NCBI RefSeq assembly: GCF_009389715.1
Contig: NW_024067680.1
Span: 930,001-994,000 of the forward strand
Source of the DNA: Phoenix dactylifera
Lineage: Eukaryota; Streptophyta; Magnoliopsida; Arecales; Arecaceae
DNA length: 64,000 nt
Direction: 5' to 3'
A program made the translations under genes and the position numbers. How positions within the stretch are numbered: the stretch's first letter is position 1; each line of letters starts with the position of its first letter. This document shows positions 35,526 to 47,200 of the stretch, piece after piece. The notes under the pieces are model-generated. The model was not told the origin of the DNA. It saw only the letters and a program-made list of their open reading frames with translations, and made no database searches.

Positions 35526-36260
35526 TGTGAGGACCTGGGCATATGTTTAGTCCTATATCGGCTATGCATTGGAGAGGATCTTGGGTATATATATAGAGCC
35601 AAGGAACCCAAAAATATCCCAGTTAGCCTTTTTGGATGAGATCTTGGGTTGTTACAAATGGTATCAGAGCGAACCTAACCCATGACCTATGGAATTAAAA
35701 AATATTGCAGCATAAGTTCATTGGGGCTGACTACAAGCCAATTGTGATGTTTGTAATTAGGTTTAAACGGATTTGGACCCTTAGGCTGATGAGGACGCCA
35801 GGGTTTAAATGGAAAAAGTATGTGAGGACTCGTACATGCATGTGTTTAGTCCCACATCAAATATGTGCTGAAATGATTTTGGGTACTTATGTAGAGCCAA
35901 AAAATCCAAATAATACCTTTCGACTATTCTTTTTGGATGAGATCTTGGGTCGTTGCAAATGATATTAGAGCGGATCCAGCCTATGACCTATGTGGATTAG
36001 GAGACAGTATAGCATAGGTCTATTTAGGTTAACCATGAGCTGATCATAATGTTTGTCATTGGATTTTAATGGATTTTAGACCTTTAGCCCTGTGAGAATG
36101 CCAAAGTTTAAACGAGAGGAGTATGTAAGGACCTGTGCAGGTGTATGTTTAGTCCCACACTGGTTACTCATTGGAGAGATTTTAGGTACTTATATAGGAC
36201 TTGGGAACCCAAGCAATATCTTCTAGCTAGTTTTTATGTGTGAGATCTTAGGTTATTATA
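35526..36260 (+). mobile_element. Tandem TRIM retrotransposon: LTR-internal-LTR-internal-LTR
   Basis: Three LTRs at 35526-35656, 35821-35957 and 36124-36260 are separated by two non-coding internal regions of about 165 bases. LTRs begin TGTGAGGACC or TGTAAGGACC and end TTGGGTTGTTACA or similar. A tRNA-iMet primer-binding site TGGTATCAGAGC sits at 35659-35670, and a decayed second copy follows the middle LTR at 35959-35971. Internal regions encode nothing. No clear target duplication flanks the whole unit. Confidence 0.85.
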
Positions 36261-36529
36261 GCTGAAAGACATACAGTGTGACGGCTAAAATCTCACTTGA
36301 TTGCTTGGGATTTTTTTGAGTTTGTATTGAATATATATAACATGTACAAGAGTATTATAGGAGAAAAATAAGGAGAATATTGCAGTAGGAATTCAAATTC
36401 AAATTTGAATAGAGAGAAAGTAGGAGAAAAATAATGAAAAAATTACAACAATAATTTGAATTCAAAAATTGAATTTGAATAGAGAGAATTTAAGGTATGC
36501 TATTATTTTCTCTCAAGCTGAGCATTCGA

Positions 36530-37800
36530 TTGAATGTGAAGCTTAGATTGTAAAAACCAAATGTGGTTAGAGTGAAGACCTTTGGTGAAGATGTCAGCAG
36601 CTCAACCTATAGATGAGATGAATTGACATCCAAAAGCTTACAACCTACGTACCAATTCTCGAACATAGTGATAGTCGATCTTAAAATGTTTAATTCTTGT
36701 ATAAAAAAAACTAGATTGAAGGTGAGAGAGATGGCAGAAATGTTGTCAAACCATATTAAAGGAACAGAGTAGAGAAGAATATATAATTCATGCATGAGAG
36801 AACATATGTACCGTAGTTCAGTAGTAGTTTTGGTAAGGCACTGATACTCCATTTCAGTAGATGATCGAGCAATTGTTGTTTGCTTTTTAGTGCTCCAAGA
36901 AATAGGGTAGGTCTAAGAAAAACACCAAAACCACTTGTAGAGTGTCTATCAATAGGGCTGCTAACCCAGTCTGCATCTGAGTAAGCCACGAAATTTAATG
37001 GGCCTGGTCATAGATGATGCCCAATAGTGATGGTGCCTTTAAGAAATCAAAGTTGTGTTTGACTGCTACCATATGGGCCTCCATTGAATGTTGTAAAAAT
37101 TGACAGACCTTGTTGACTGAGAAAATAATGTCTGATCGTGTTAAGGTTACATATTGGAAGGCTCCGACAATACTCCGATAAAATGAAGGATCATCAAGAG
37201 GAGGGCTATCCATGTGACCCGGCTTTTCGATATAGCAAGGACTTAAACATGGTTTGCATCCAAGCATGTTGGTGCATTGTAACAAGTCTAAGATATATTT
37301 GGATTGATGTAGAAAAATTCCATCACTCGACCGATCCACTTGGATACAAAGAAAGTATGACAATAATCCCATATCCTTCATCTTAAATGAATTAGCAAGT
37401 TCAATAATGAGCTTGCGAAGAGCAATGTTATTATTGCTAGTGAGAATAATATCATCAACATAAAGAAGAAGATATAATATAATATTGCCCTGATGAGATA
37501 TAAATAGCGAAGGATTTGATTGTAAAATAATGAACTCCAACTCCACAAATTTTGAGCCAAATTTTTCATACCAAGTACGACGAAATTGCTAGAGTCTGTA
37601 AATTGATTCGTGCATCTCACAAACATGAGTGGATTTTGATTGATTAATATACCCAGAAGGTTGAGACATAAATACTATTTCTTGAAAATCACCATATAGA
37701 AAGGCACACTCTACATCAAGTTGATAGAGTGGCTAATTGTGAGGCAAAGCTATTGTGAGAAATTCTGATGGAGTTTAGAAAGTGTGATGCATATGCTATC
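36530..37800 (-). pseudogene. Ty1/copia remnant: reverse transcriptase and RNase H
   Basis: Reading downward from about 37800, the minus strand gives QLDVECAFLYGDFQEIVFMS, then KFGSKFVELEFI, LLLYVDDIILTSNN (the YVDD catalytic motif), FKMKDMGLLSYFL, and MAYSDADWVSSPIDRHSTSG (RNase H). Near 36590 an ADIFTK-type end follows. Frames are broken in several places. There is no integrase or gag, and no LTR pair could be fixed, so this is an inert fragment. Confidence 0.9.
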
Positions 37801-37896
37801 GGGATGGATCAACCCTACCCATGGCAGAGTCACTAATCCAATATAAACCAAAAGACAAATGTGCAAAAGATATTTAGAAATATGCAAAATGGAGCC

Positions 37897-38274
37897 TAAG
37901 GGTGCAATCGAGCTAAGCCGAGCCAAGTCGAGTAACTAGAAGCTCGAGCTTGACTCGATTTAAAATACTCGAGCTCGAAACTTGATTCGAAATCAATCAA
38001 GCTTTAATATTCAAGCTCGAGCTCTGACTCAATAATAATAAAAAAAAAGCAATACTCATCATCGACTTGACTCGGCTCGAAAATCAACCAAGCCTTACTC
38101 GAGCTCGAATTCAGATTTTGATCATAATTAAGAAAATATAGTTAAAACTAAATATTATATTATATTATATTATAAAATATTAAATTAATAATATATATTA
38201 TAAATAAAATATGATATTGTTAAAATATAGATATCCGATTAAGCTCCGAGCTGCTCTGCTCATTTGCACCCCTA
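37897..38274. mobile_element. hAT MITE, 378 bp
   Basis: The ends are TAAGGGTGCAATCGAGC and, reverse complemented, TAGGGGTGCAAATGAGC. The flanking 8-mers ATGGAGCC (37889-37896) and ATAGAGCC (38275-38282) differ by one base. The interior carries GAGCTCGA-type palindromes and AT-rich filler. Confidence 0.8.
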
Positions 38275-38282
38275 ATAGAGCC

Positions 38283-38682
38283 TAAATTAGAAAAGTTTCA
38301 GTCTAATAATAGAATAGATATGAATTATAAAAATTAATAAACAAGAGGCAGGTAAACTATATCAGGTAAAGGCAATATACCAAATCCAGGCATGTATTGG
38401 GTTCACTTTCTTAATCAACAGACATTGGTTTATGAGACCATATGATAGGAGGAACCCATCAACATCTGATAACTAACTATCTCGCTTGTACGGCAATTCT
38501 TCTGTCGTAATACTTGCAGTGTTCTGATAGGTTTTTCCCTCATTTCAATCGAAATGTGTCGTACCTAGCTCAGGCTGGCATACTGAATTAAATGTAGTAA
38601 TTTATACAGCAAATAGTATATATCATGAGCTGCATGAATGTTATATGGTTGGCTAGATCAACAAGATCCTTAACAATCCCAT
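38283..38682. other. Intergenic DNA between two MITEs
   Basis: No gene or bounded repeat was recognised. Confidence 0.45.
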
Positions 38683-38685
38683 TAA

Positions 38686-38941
38686 AGGCCTGTTTGGGTA
38701 TTCTTACATGCTTAGACCGAAAACCCTGCAGGAATAAAGCTTGTTGGTTCATTTAGCTCGCATTTTCTAAGAGCTATATCTAAACCCAACCTAGATCTTA
38801 GCCCTTGGGTTGCAGGAGGTCTTTGGTTGATAGAGGCTATATAGTATTTGATTGATAGAAGCTCATGCCCAAATACATGGTCGATTTCACGAATTCTATG
38901 GTATTTTCAGCCTATTTCTATAGGAATATCCAAATAGACCC
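38686..38941. mobile_element. Tourist-like (PIF/Harbinger) MITE, 256 bp
   Basis: The inverted termini GGCCTGTTTGGGTATTC and GGTCTATTTGGATATTC match at 14 of 17 positions. The element is flanked by the TAA trinucleotide typical of PIF/Harbinger elements (38683-38685 and 38942-38944). No coding capacity. Confidence 0.7.
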
Positions 38942-39085
38942 TAATTATGTTCGAATTTAGATTTGATTTTTCCTTGTCAGATTTAAATTAGTTTGGACGA
39001 GTATAACCTAATTGATTGTCCAAGAACATCATAAATATATTTCCACAAAGTTAATTTTTCATTGCTTTGATATTGATGGTGCAGC

Positions 39086-39360
39086 AGCATCTCTAATTGG
39101 GCAGATGTGATCAAGAGGAATACACCAGCTGCTACAACCAGGGTTAATGGATATCATTATCCACCTGAGGAAGGATTTCTCTTGCAAGCATTTCAGGCAT
39201 ACATCTCATTCATGCAAGAGGGTAGAGGGCAAGATAATGGACTTCGTCCCAGACGAGCAAGCTGTTTTCCTTCATGTGGATGACAGAGCCAGGGAGATCT
39301 ATGATAACCTCATCGCTGTGGCGGTGGTAAGCATTGGTCGGATTCGCTGCGGCGGTGGTG
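39086..39360 (+). pseudogene. Unidentified coding-like fragment with a frameshift
   Basis: After an acceptor-like GTGCAGCAG, the + strand reads SISNWADVIKRNTPAATTRV and ends ...LLQAFQAYISFMQEGRGQDN. Near 39250 it needs a shift into a second frame that continues DEQAVFLHVDDRAREIYDNL. Both halves have the composition of real protein, and they abut as though one base were lost. I do not recognise the family. It lies just outside duplication copy B and may be an exon captured by a transposon. Confidence 0.4.
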
Positions 39361-39389
39361 AGGATCGGTCGGATCTCCTTTGCTGCCTC

Positions 39390-41290
39390 AACCCCAAGTG
39401 AAGGTATCATATCATCCACCTCAAAACTAATAATCCATCAAATTATCCATCAATCTAATGATTGGTGGGAGTGGCGCAGGAACCAAGAGATGCAGTTAGC
39501 TGAAAAGAAGAATCAAGAGAGAATCATCAATGCTGTTCATTTTTATTTTAAGGCCCTCGATTGATTTTGCTTGAGAAGCATTTGGAGCCGAATGCTCTCT
39601 GAATCAATCCAGTCCAACTCTGGACAATGAACCAATTAAGTTTCGGTCCATAAACAATATAAAACGGTTGGATTTAATTTAATGGATCATAGCCACTGAG
39701 ATGACAACTCTTTAGCATGAAAAATCAAGATGGTAAATACTTAGGAAGCACAATAAAGAAACCAAACTTTAGCATTTTTATAAGTATAAATATATTAAGC
39801 ATTTGCATTGCAAAATATACTTAGAAATCAATTTTATTGTGATTATTGACAACCATATATTTTTGTATGACAAAAGTGGTATTGAAGCTTGTCATGTAAT
39901 TTGCTGGGATGTGACGAAAAATTACTAATGTAATATATGTTTTTCTATTACATGCAAAATTTGGATGAATCTACTTGAACGTATATAACGATATATACAT
40001 GAATAGTGTCTTAAAAAAAATCAAGCAGGTTATCGACTGTGTTCACCTTACTAAGTTCGAGCACACTATTCCAACCATAACCAAATCCATGAGGGATGGT
40101 TCTTGTATATAGATGCTTCAATTTTCCATTTTTCAAGAAAAAAGAAACTACTTACATACTTCTACAATGGTCACAGTCAGTTATATTCTTAAGTATAAAC
40201 ATCATAATGCAAAGATATTTTCCTATCTGGTTTCTGAAATTGGATGACGGGGCCACGGGTCGAATCAAACCAATAAATATGCCCGCAGTACACACACACA
40301 CAAAAAAAAAAATCGTTAACTATGTAGAGCAAGAGATTGCACATGAAAACCGATCAGGAACAGGCAATTTCAAAGTAAATAATGTAACCGGAAAAATTAA
40401 AGAGGATAAAGTCCCCCATAACAGTGGAGCCAATGCAATATCAAAACACAGAATTAGTGTCCACACTTGGTGTTTAATTGTGACATACAACAAGAATAGC
40501 TACACTCTTTGTATCTCAGAAGTAACAAGAATAGCTGTATTCAAAATTGCCAACAAGAGCTTACTCCTGGTCTTAAAAAATTTAAAAGGCAAACAAGAAA
40601 AAGGATGAGCAATACAGATGGGCAGGGGATCTGAGTTTTGTGTAGGTTGCAAAAACTTCAAAAGAAGCTCTGTTTTGCAAGTACTGGGATTTTTTTGCGA
40701 AATTATATGCAACTTGAGTCCCTCCCAAATATGAAACGCCTCATCCAATCAGAAATTACCAATGCTCTCGTGCGCCAGCTGACTTGTTTGCTGAATTTGA
40801 AAAGAAATAGCAAGAATAAGGACCAGACTGTACTAAAACACACTTTAGACCATGATTTGTGAAGAATAAAACAGAAAAAAGAAGATCAAATTTCCATCTA
40901 TGTATCAAAATTCCAAGGAAAATGGGTAGTAAAATGAATAAATTAGAGTTTTCAAGTATCACAGAAAAAATAAGTAAAAGAAAAAAAAAAAGCCTATACC
41001 TTGCATACACAGAATACCAGAGCCACTGGGTACTGTGGCCTATAGAGATCCAATCTCCAGGCAGCTGTGCAGCAGTCTGTTCTCCGCCCAATGGGGCAAA
41101 TTGCCCAAAATGCTTATACCTTGGATCACAAAACAGATCAGAAGAATGTATCAAATAGGAAAAGAAACAAATTTAGGTAGTTTTATAGCACAATAAAGGA
41201 GAAAATGTAGCAATTTTACATTTAGAGAAAAATAACAGGATATACTTTTGACACGGTTGTACATGCACTCACATAGTATGATTGATGATA
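39390..41290. repeat. Segmental duplication, copy B (of 33810-35510)
   Basis: This copy contains the functional exons 9 and 10 of NDB, part of intron 8 and the 3' UTR. It is collinear with copy A, 5.6-5.8 kb away and in the same orientation. Confidence 0.88.
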
Positions 41291-44200
41291 GTGTCTTTGC
41301 TTCTCTCTCTCTCTCTCTCTCTCTGACTGAACTCCAATAAAACTAAACAGAGCACTCTACATTTTAGCACTTGTGAACTTGAGAAGTCTCCAAGACTTCC
41401 TTGTTCTTTGTTAATTTTTATACGAAATGTAAATATAGTGGATCCATTCACAGCATGCAAAATTTCTTCACACTATTCCTTCAACTTGCTCAACTCAAAT
41501 CACTTAAAAGAATATTAGAAGATAGAAAAATTGGTGATAATGGCATCTAAGTCCCCTTTTGTTTCATTAATGATGATAAAACTAAGTTATAAAACCTCTA
41601 TTTATACTTATGAGATCCATTCTTACACAATCCGGTTCCTCTTGTAGTCACAAGAGGTTACCATTTTCCCAAAATAAACATGACTAATGAAAATAATCAT
41701 GAAAAAGCTAAAATTTTTTAGGAGGTAGATCTTGATCTTTACATCAAATTTCTAGAACTCCCAATGTTACAAGAGCCCTGAGAAATCCAACATCCTCCTA
41801 AAGCCTTAAAAGACCAAATGGTAGGAACAAATGTCTTTCTGTTTGGATGTTTTAACCTCATGATACTAGAAAGCAACCTTTCAAAAATCCACTTGACTTG
41901 TTAAGAGTTCATAGAAAAAGGGAAGTAGGCAAGGCTTCATATAGGGAATCACATCATCTTTGAGGTATATCAAAGGAGCAATGGATCAAAAAAGAAAAGA
42001 GAGATAAAATGGCAACCTTGTTAATAGAGGAGCTTTGATTTACATTAACTAATCTAAAATAATAAAGTGCCATTAATAATTTCATATATTGGGCATAAAT
42101 AGAAGGAAAAAAATATGAACTAAAGAATATCCCATGGTTGAAACCAAAATAGTCGAGTGTAGAAAGTGCAAAAGACCAAAAGCAACTATAACAAGAGAGG
42201 GTAGAGTTAGTACTGTATAATGCTAAATTAGGAAAAATAAACATAAAGTAACCAAGTTGCACTCCATGAGGAAGGATTTGAGAAAGTTTATATGGCCAAG
42301 ATGGTTAATGTGTGTTCAAAATTTGTGATATAATGGCTAAAATTCAAGTTGAGAAAAAGAGGAAAAGGGAGAGGACCTTCTCATTTTAAGGACTAGATCA
42401 ATAAATGTATGTATGTCATACTTTAATGGACACTAAATTTGGTTTCATTTGCCTCAAGCCTTTCCTACACTTCATGAAATTTCCAACACTTCTATATACA
42501 AGAATCTTCATGCCATTTTTATTGACTTCAAAGGGCTTCTCAATCATCTTCATTTAGGTGTGCAATTTTTTGATTCAAACACACATTATTCTTCACATTT
42601 ATGCTTAATAGTTTAGTGCCCACTTCTTTTGCTCAAAGGGAAAAAGGTAAGGCTTCCATTAACCATAGCATTTATCAATCGAAGAATTTGCAAGTTTGGT
42701 TTTTCAAATGTTTGATTACTTATTTTGAATATTGGCCTTTTCATTGGAAAACTAAATGAATGGGTTCAAAAACCGGTGCCCTTTCAATTTGCTTATCATT
42801 CTTTGCCTTTCTAACTTTCAATAAAATTTCTACTCTTGATCTATTATCCTTGCCTCTTTCATTTCTTCTGCATGCTTATTTTCTTATAACTCTTCAATTT
42901 TCTCTTATAATTTTAAAGAATATTCCCTAATATTGTTTGCATTTGCTTTTTTCTCATCCTTTCCATCAAACTCTGCATTCTTAAAGTCACCCACTCCAGT
43001 TTCGCCTTCTTCAATGTTTTCTTCCAAAGATTCATCATCATCCAAGATTGCCAACTAATACTCCTATTGTGACGTTCACTCTTGTAACAAGAACAGATTG
43101 ACTTAAGCTTCTCCTTTAGTTGGTTTGGTGATTCATGAGTTATTTAGTGCTCTCTCTCTCTTTTTACCCGTTGAAATTTCCTTGACATGCAACTTTTTAG
43201 CTTCTATGTAACATTCCATAATTTACAATCTGGAAGATAGGACTTTGATCACCAATATTTATTGCTAGGATCAAGATAAATACCAATCACATAGTGGATG
43301 CCAGCTAGTGGCTTCCAAGGCATGTACCATGCTGTGCAGGCATGCCAAAGAAATAGATTAAAAGGAAGGATAAAGACCTCTTTAATTGAGTATACTAAAG
43401 AAGAAGGTTTAATAAGTGCAACGCTGTCTCATGCTAGGTGCTAGTTCTAGCCCAACACAAGCTAGCTCTTGAAATAACGGTTAGAATATCCTAATTTTCT
43501 TCAAAGAACTTTTATTTCTCCATTATCTTTTCTTTACAATTATAATCATTTGTTTCTTTTATCTATTTTATTCACTCAAAATTTCGCAACAATATTGCCT
43601 TTGCTTCTCCAAATCAATTTCACCTTCTCCTATGCCAAGAAACTAGTACTCAAAGCCTTCAAAATCTTAAATATATCTCTTTATTATTGTCAATCTTGTA
43701 GGACCACCGTATCTCTAAAATCATCTCTTCCTTACCATCAATCTTGTAGGATAATTGTACCTCTAATTCCACTTTGTTGGTACATATATGTATCGATGTA
43801 TGTATATAGAGGGTAAGCCTTGGTGCAATGGTAAGGTTGTTCCATTGTAACTTGAAGCATGGTTTCAAAACACAAATATAGTCTCTCTGCATGAAAAAGG
43901 TAAGGTCGCAAATATCTGACCCTCCCCAAACCTCACAATGGCAAGAGCCTCGTGTGTTAAGCTACCCCTATTTTTTATATATGTATGCATGTATTTATGT
44001 ATGTATATTGTATGTATATGTATGCATGTATGCATATATGTATGTATGCATGTATAGACATGAAGATATGAGTTGAAGGCAAGAGGACAAGATGAGTGGA
44101 GAACAAAGCATTCTAGTATACCTTCATTTTACTCCTTGATATAAAATGGTTATCTACAAGAGTTTATATACTTAGTTACCCTTCATAAACCTTTATACCT

Positions 44201-47200
44201 TCCATCAACCAAGGTCTGCTGAACTGATCGGAACTGACCGGTTCAGTCTGTATCGTACCGATACCAGCCTCCACCAGTACGGTACAGCCATAAAATTTGG
44301 TTCCGACCCTAACGGTTCCTTGCCTGTACCAGTGCGAACCGGTGCGGTTCCCAACCGGTACTCGCGGGGAAGAAGGGAGGAAGAGAGGAGAAGAAAGGAG
44401 GAGAGAAGGGAAGAAGACCTCTCTTGCGCTACCGAGCCTTTTTCTTCCTCTCGAGTACCTCACAGGGAAGACCTCCCTCGCTCGCAGGAGAAGGTGGAAA
44501 GAGAGGAGGAGAGAGGAAAAGAAGAGAGGAGGAGAGAGGAGAAGAAGAGAGGAGGAGGGAAAAAAAGAAAAGAGAAAAAAAGCGAGAGAGAGGCCACGAG
44601 GAGGGCGGGCACGAGTGGGGAAACGCATCCCCGACTCGTGCCCGCACACGTTCCACGCGGTGGAAACCGCGCGTCCACGCGCAGAGAACCATACGCGCGC
44701 GGTTTCCCGCATGGGCTCGCTGTGCGGGGCAGTGAGCCCGCACACTACCCCACGTGGGCTTTTGATGCCACAGAGTGGCATTAATGCCACTTTGTAGCAT
44801 AACGCATCCGCGCATTTTTTTTCTTTTTTTTTCTGAACCGGTTCGGTACCGGTTCCGAACGGTACCGAACCGGTACCAGTCTCCACCGGTACGTCAGTTC
44901 AGTCGGTTCCGCATATCTTGTCATCAACTAATTAGAACTTTGAAAAAAATAAGTAACAAAACTCGCATCAACACTAAGAGACACTACCCATAGAAACTTT
45001 TCTTCCATTTATGACTAAAACCATGAATGTGTATAGTTAATAGTTTGACAAAAACTTCACTCAATTTAGTTTAGCTTATATTGATAGCAAGATGTTTCAT
45101 CCTTGACATATCTCAATTTCATCAACAATGAATTGTCAACAAAACATCAATGTAGGGTTACTTGGACTTCTTCTAAATGAATGATCCAATTCTCACATGA
45201 AAGAATTTCAAAATACTATAGATCTATAACGCAATTTTCACATGAGTAGAATACATAATACTAGATCTTTCGTATAAATTAGGGTCCACATGAATCTATA
45301 TCTCAATGATCAACTATATATATATATACACACACACACACAAAGTGATGTTTCATTTATGGATTTAATACTGCCATGTCTTTCTTCAACCAATAATAGA
45401 TAATTAATACATGATGTAGGATTCATATATCAACCACTGCTATAATAATCCTAAAGAAACACTAAAAACACTTAATTTTCCAAGAACATTAGTATAAACT
45501 CAAAGATAGGTGCACGTGGGAACATGCATACATGCACACACATATAGACGTGTGTGTGTGTGTGTCTATGTATATACAAATATCTGGACCAATATAATCA
45601 GGTCACTGTTTTCTAAGTACAAAGAATTCCGATACCACAGTTCAAGGGTGACTCCATCATCAGAACATATGCAATAAGCATGAAGCTAATGAATAATAAA
45701 TATAACAAGTATTTACATGGTGCTAGCCATCTTCCAATCTTGCAGTGACAGATTAAACTTATCATTTGCACACTGCAACGAGTGAAAATTTATGTGTTAT
45801 AGTTTCATTATTGCCTGATCCAGTACATATAGACTACATTGTACTACAATATTAGATTAGGTGGCATCAAATAAACAAATCAGGGATCTACAACTACCAA
45901 AGAATAATAATTAAAATAGATCATACATTGGCCACCCATACTGATTAAAGTTCATCCAACCCAAAAAATAAAAAAGAAAAATGAAACAGAGAGAAAGAAG
46001 CATAACCAGAACAGGTACCTGAAGGGGCGAAAGTGATGGCGACCTGATTCTCTCATGCGCAGTGGACCTTCAGGACTCTCTTCACAGTCCTTCATTTTGT
46101 TAAAACATTTAGCAAGATAATTGCCTTGTTGTGCAGCAACCTGGTACATGTTAGTGAAGAATATTAAAGATAATGTCCTTGGTTATACAAAACTAGACAA
46201 ATTATAAAACTTCAATTGTCAGTTACATCACATTTACCTGAGCTGTTGCAGGAAGATTTTTGACTTGTGAATCTACATTTGCAAGAGCTCTTTTGAACTC
46301 TTCTATGTCCAGTTCTACAGATTCCTTCTCAACATCACCTTTGGAATCCATAATTAAATCAACAATGTCGCTCATTTGCTTGCTCTTCAAATAGAGTTCC
46401 ACTTGAGGGTATCTTATGCAAATATCATCTAAAACATCTTGGATTTCTTTCACAGTTAAAGTTCCAGAATTGTCCTTGTCTGCAACCTTAAAGATTGCTG
46501 AGATGTCTTCCTGAAAGTACAAAGGCATATTCATAAATCAGATTGGTCATACTGCAATCTTGGTTGACTGCTAATTGATACTCTCATTGTGATGTCTAGT
46601 TAAATGCAACGTATAAAACCTGCATGAAGTCTCTGTATTTGCTATCATTTAAGTTATACATTATCACTTGCTATGTGTACCTGTTTGATATTGTCACTAG
46701 ATGACAATCAAAGGCTACCAAAAGGTTTCATGAAGTTATGCCGGAGATTAAAACTGAACAGGATAAACTCGTTTAAATTGTGAAATGGCAGCTCGACAAT
46801 CTATGCTTCAAGCTATCAGTCATAGGTGCTGAAGTTGAAAGTCAAAATGGTAAGCAAGGCCAAAGTTATCCTCAATTTACATAACCCATCATGCATTTTC
46901 TTCCTGTAGCTATTTCAGTCACATAAACTTTTGTCTATTTAATGAATAGGCAAGGAACCTTCAAGGCAACTGATATAGTAAGGCATTTTACAATGTGGAT
47001 CAAAATTGCTGTTATTTGAACAATGAGGACAGCTTTCTAACTCAACAACATACAGAACTATGTATTTACCTATGAAAACAGTACTATTTTCATGTTATTG
47101 ATCCAATTCACATACTATATGTACCTCATAGCCAGCACATTTTAAAGAAACAAGACAAGAGGTCAACAACTAAGTTTCACATACCATGACTTTTCGTTGA

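Noticed and set aside
35659-35670. TGGTATCAGAGC as a tRNA gene end
   Set aside because: It is the primer-binding site complementary to initiator tRNA directly after a TRIM LTR; no cloverleaf is present.
44297-44886. Overlapping frames of up to 236 residues on both strands
   Set aside because: They are composed of AG/CT tracts and GGTACC words inside a hAT-like element in an NDB intron, with no protein family logic.
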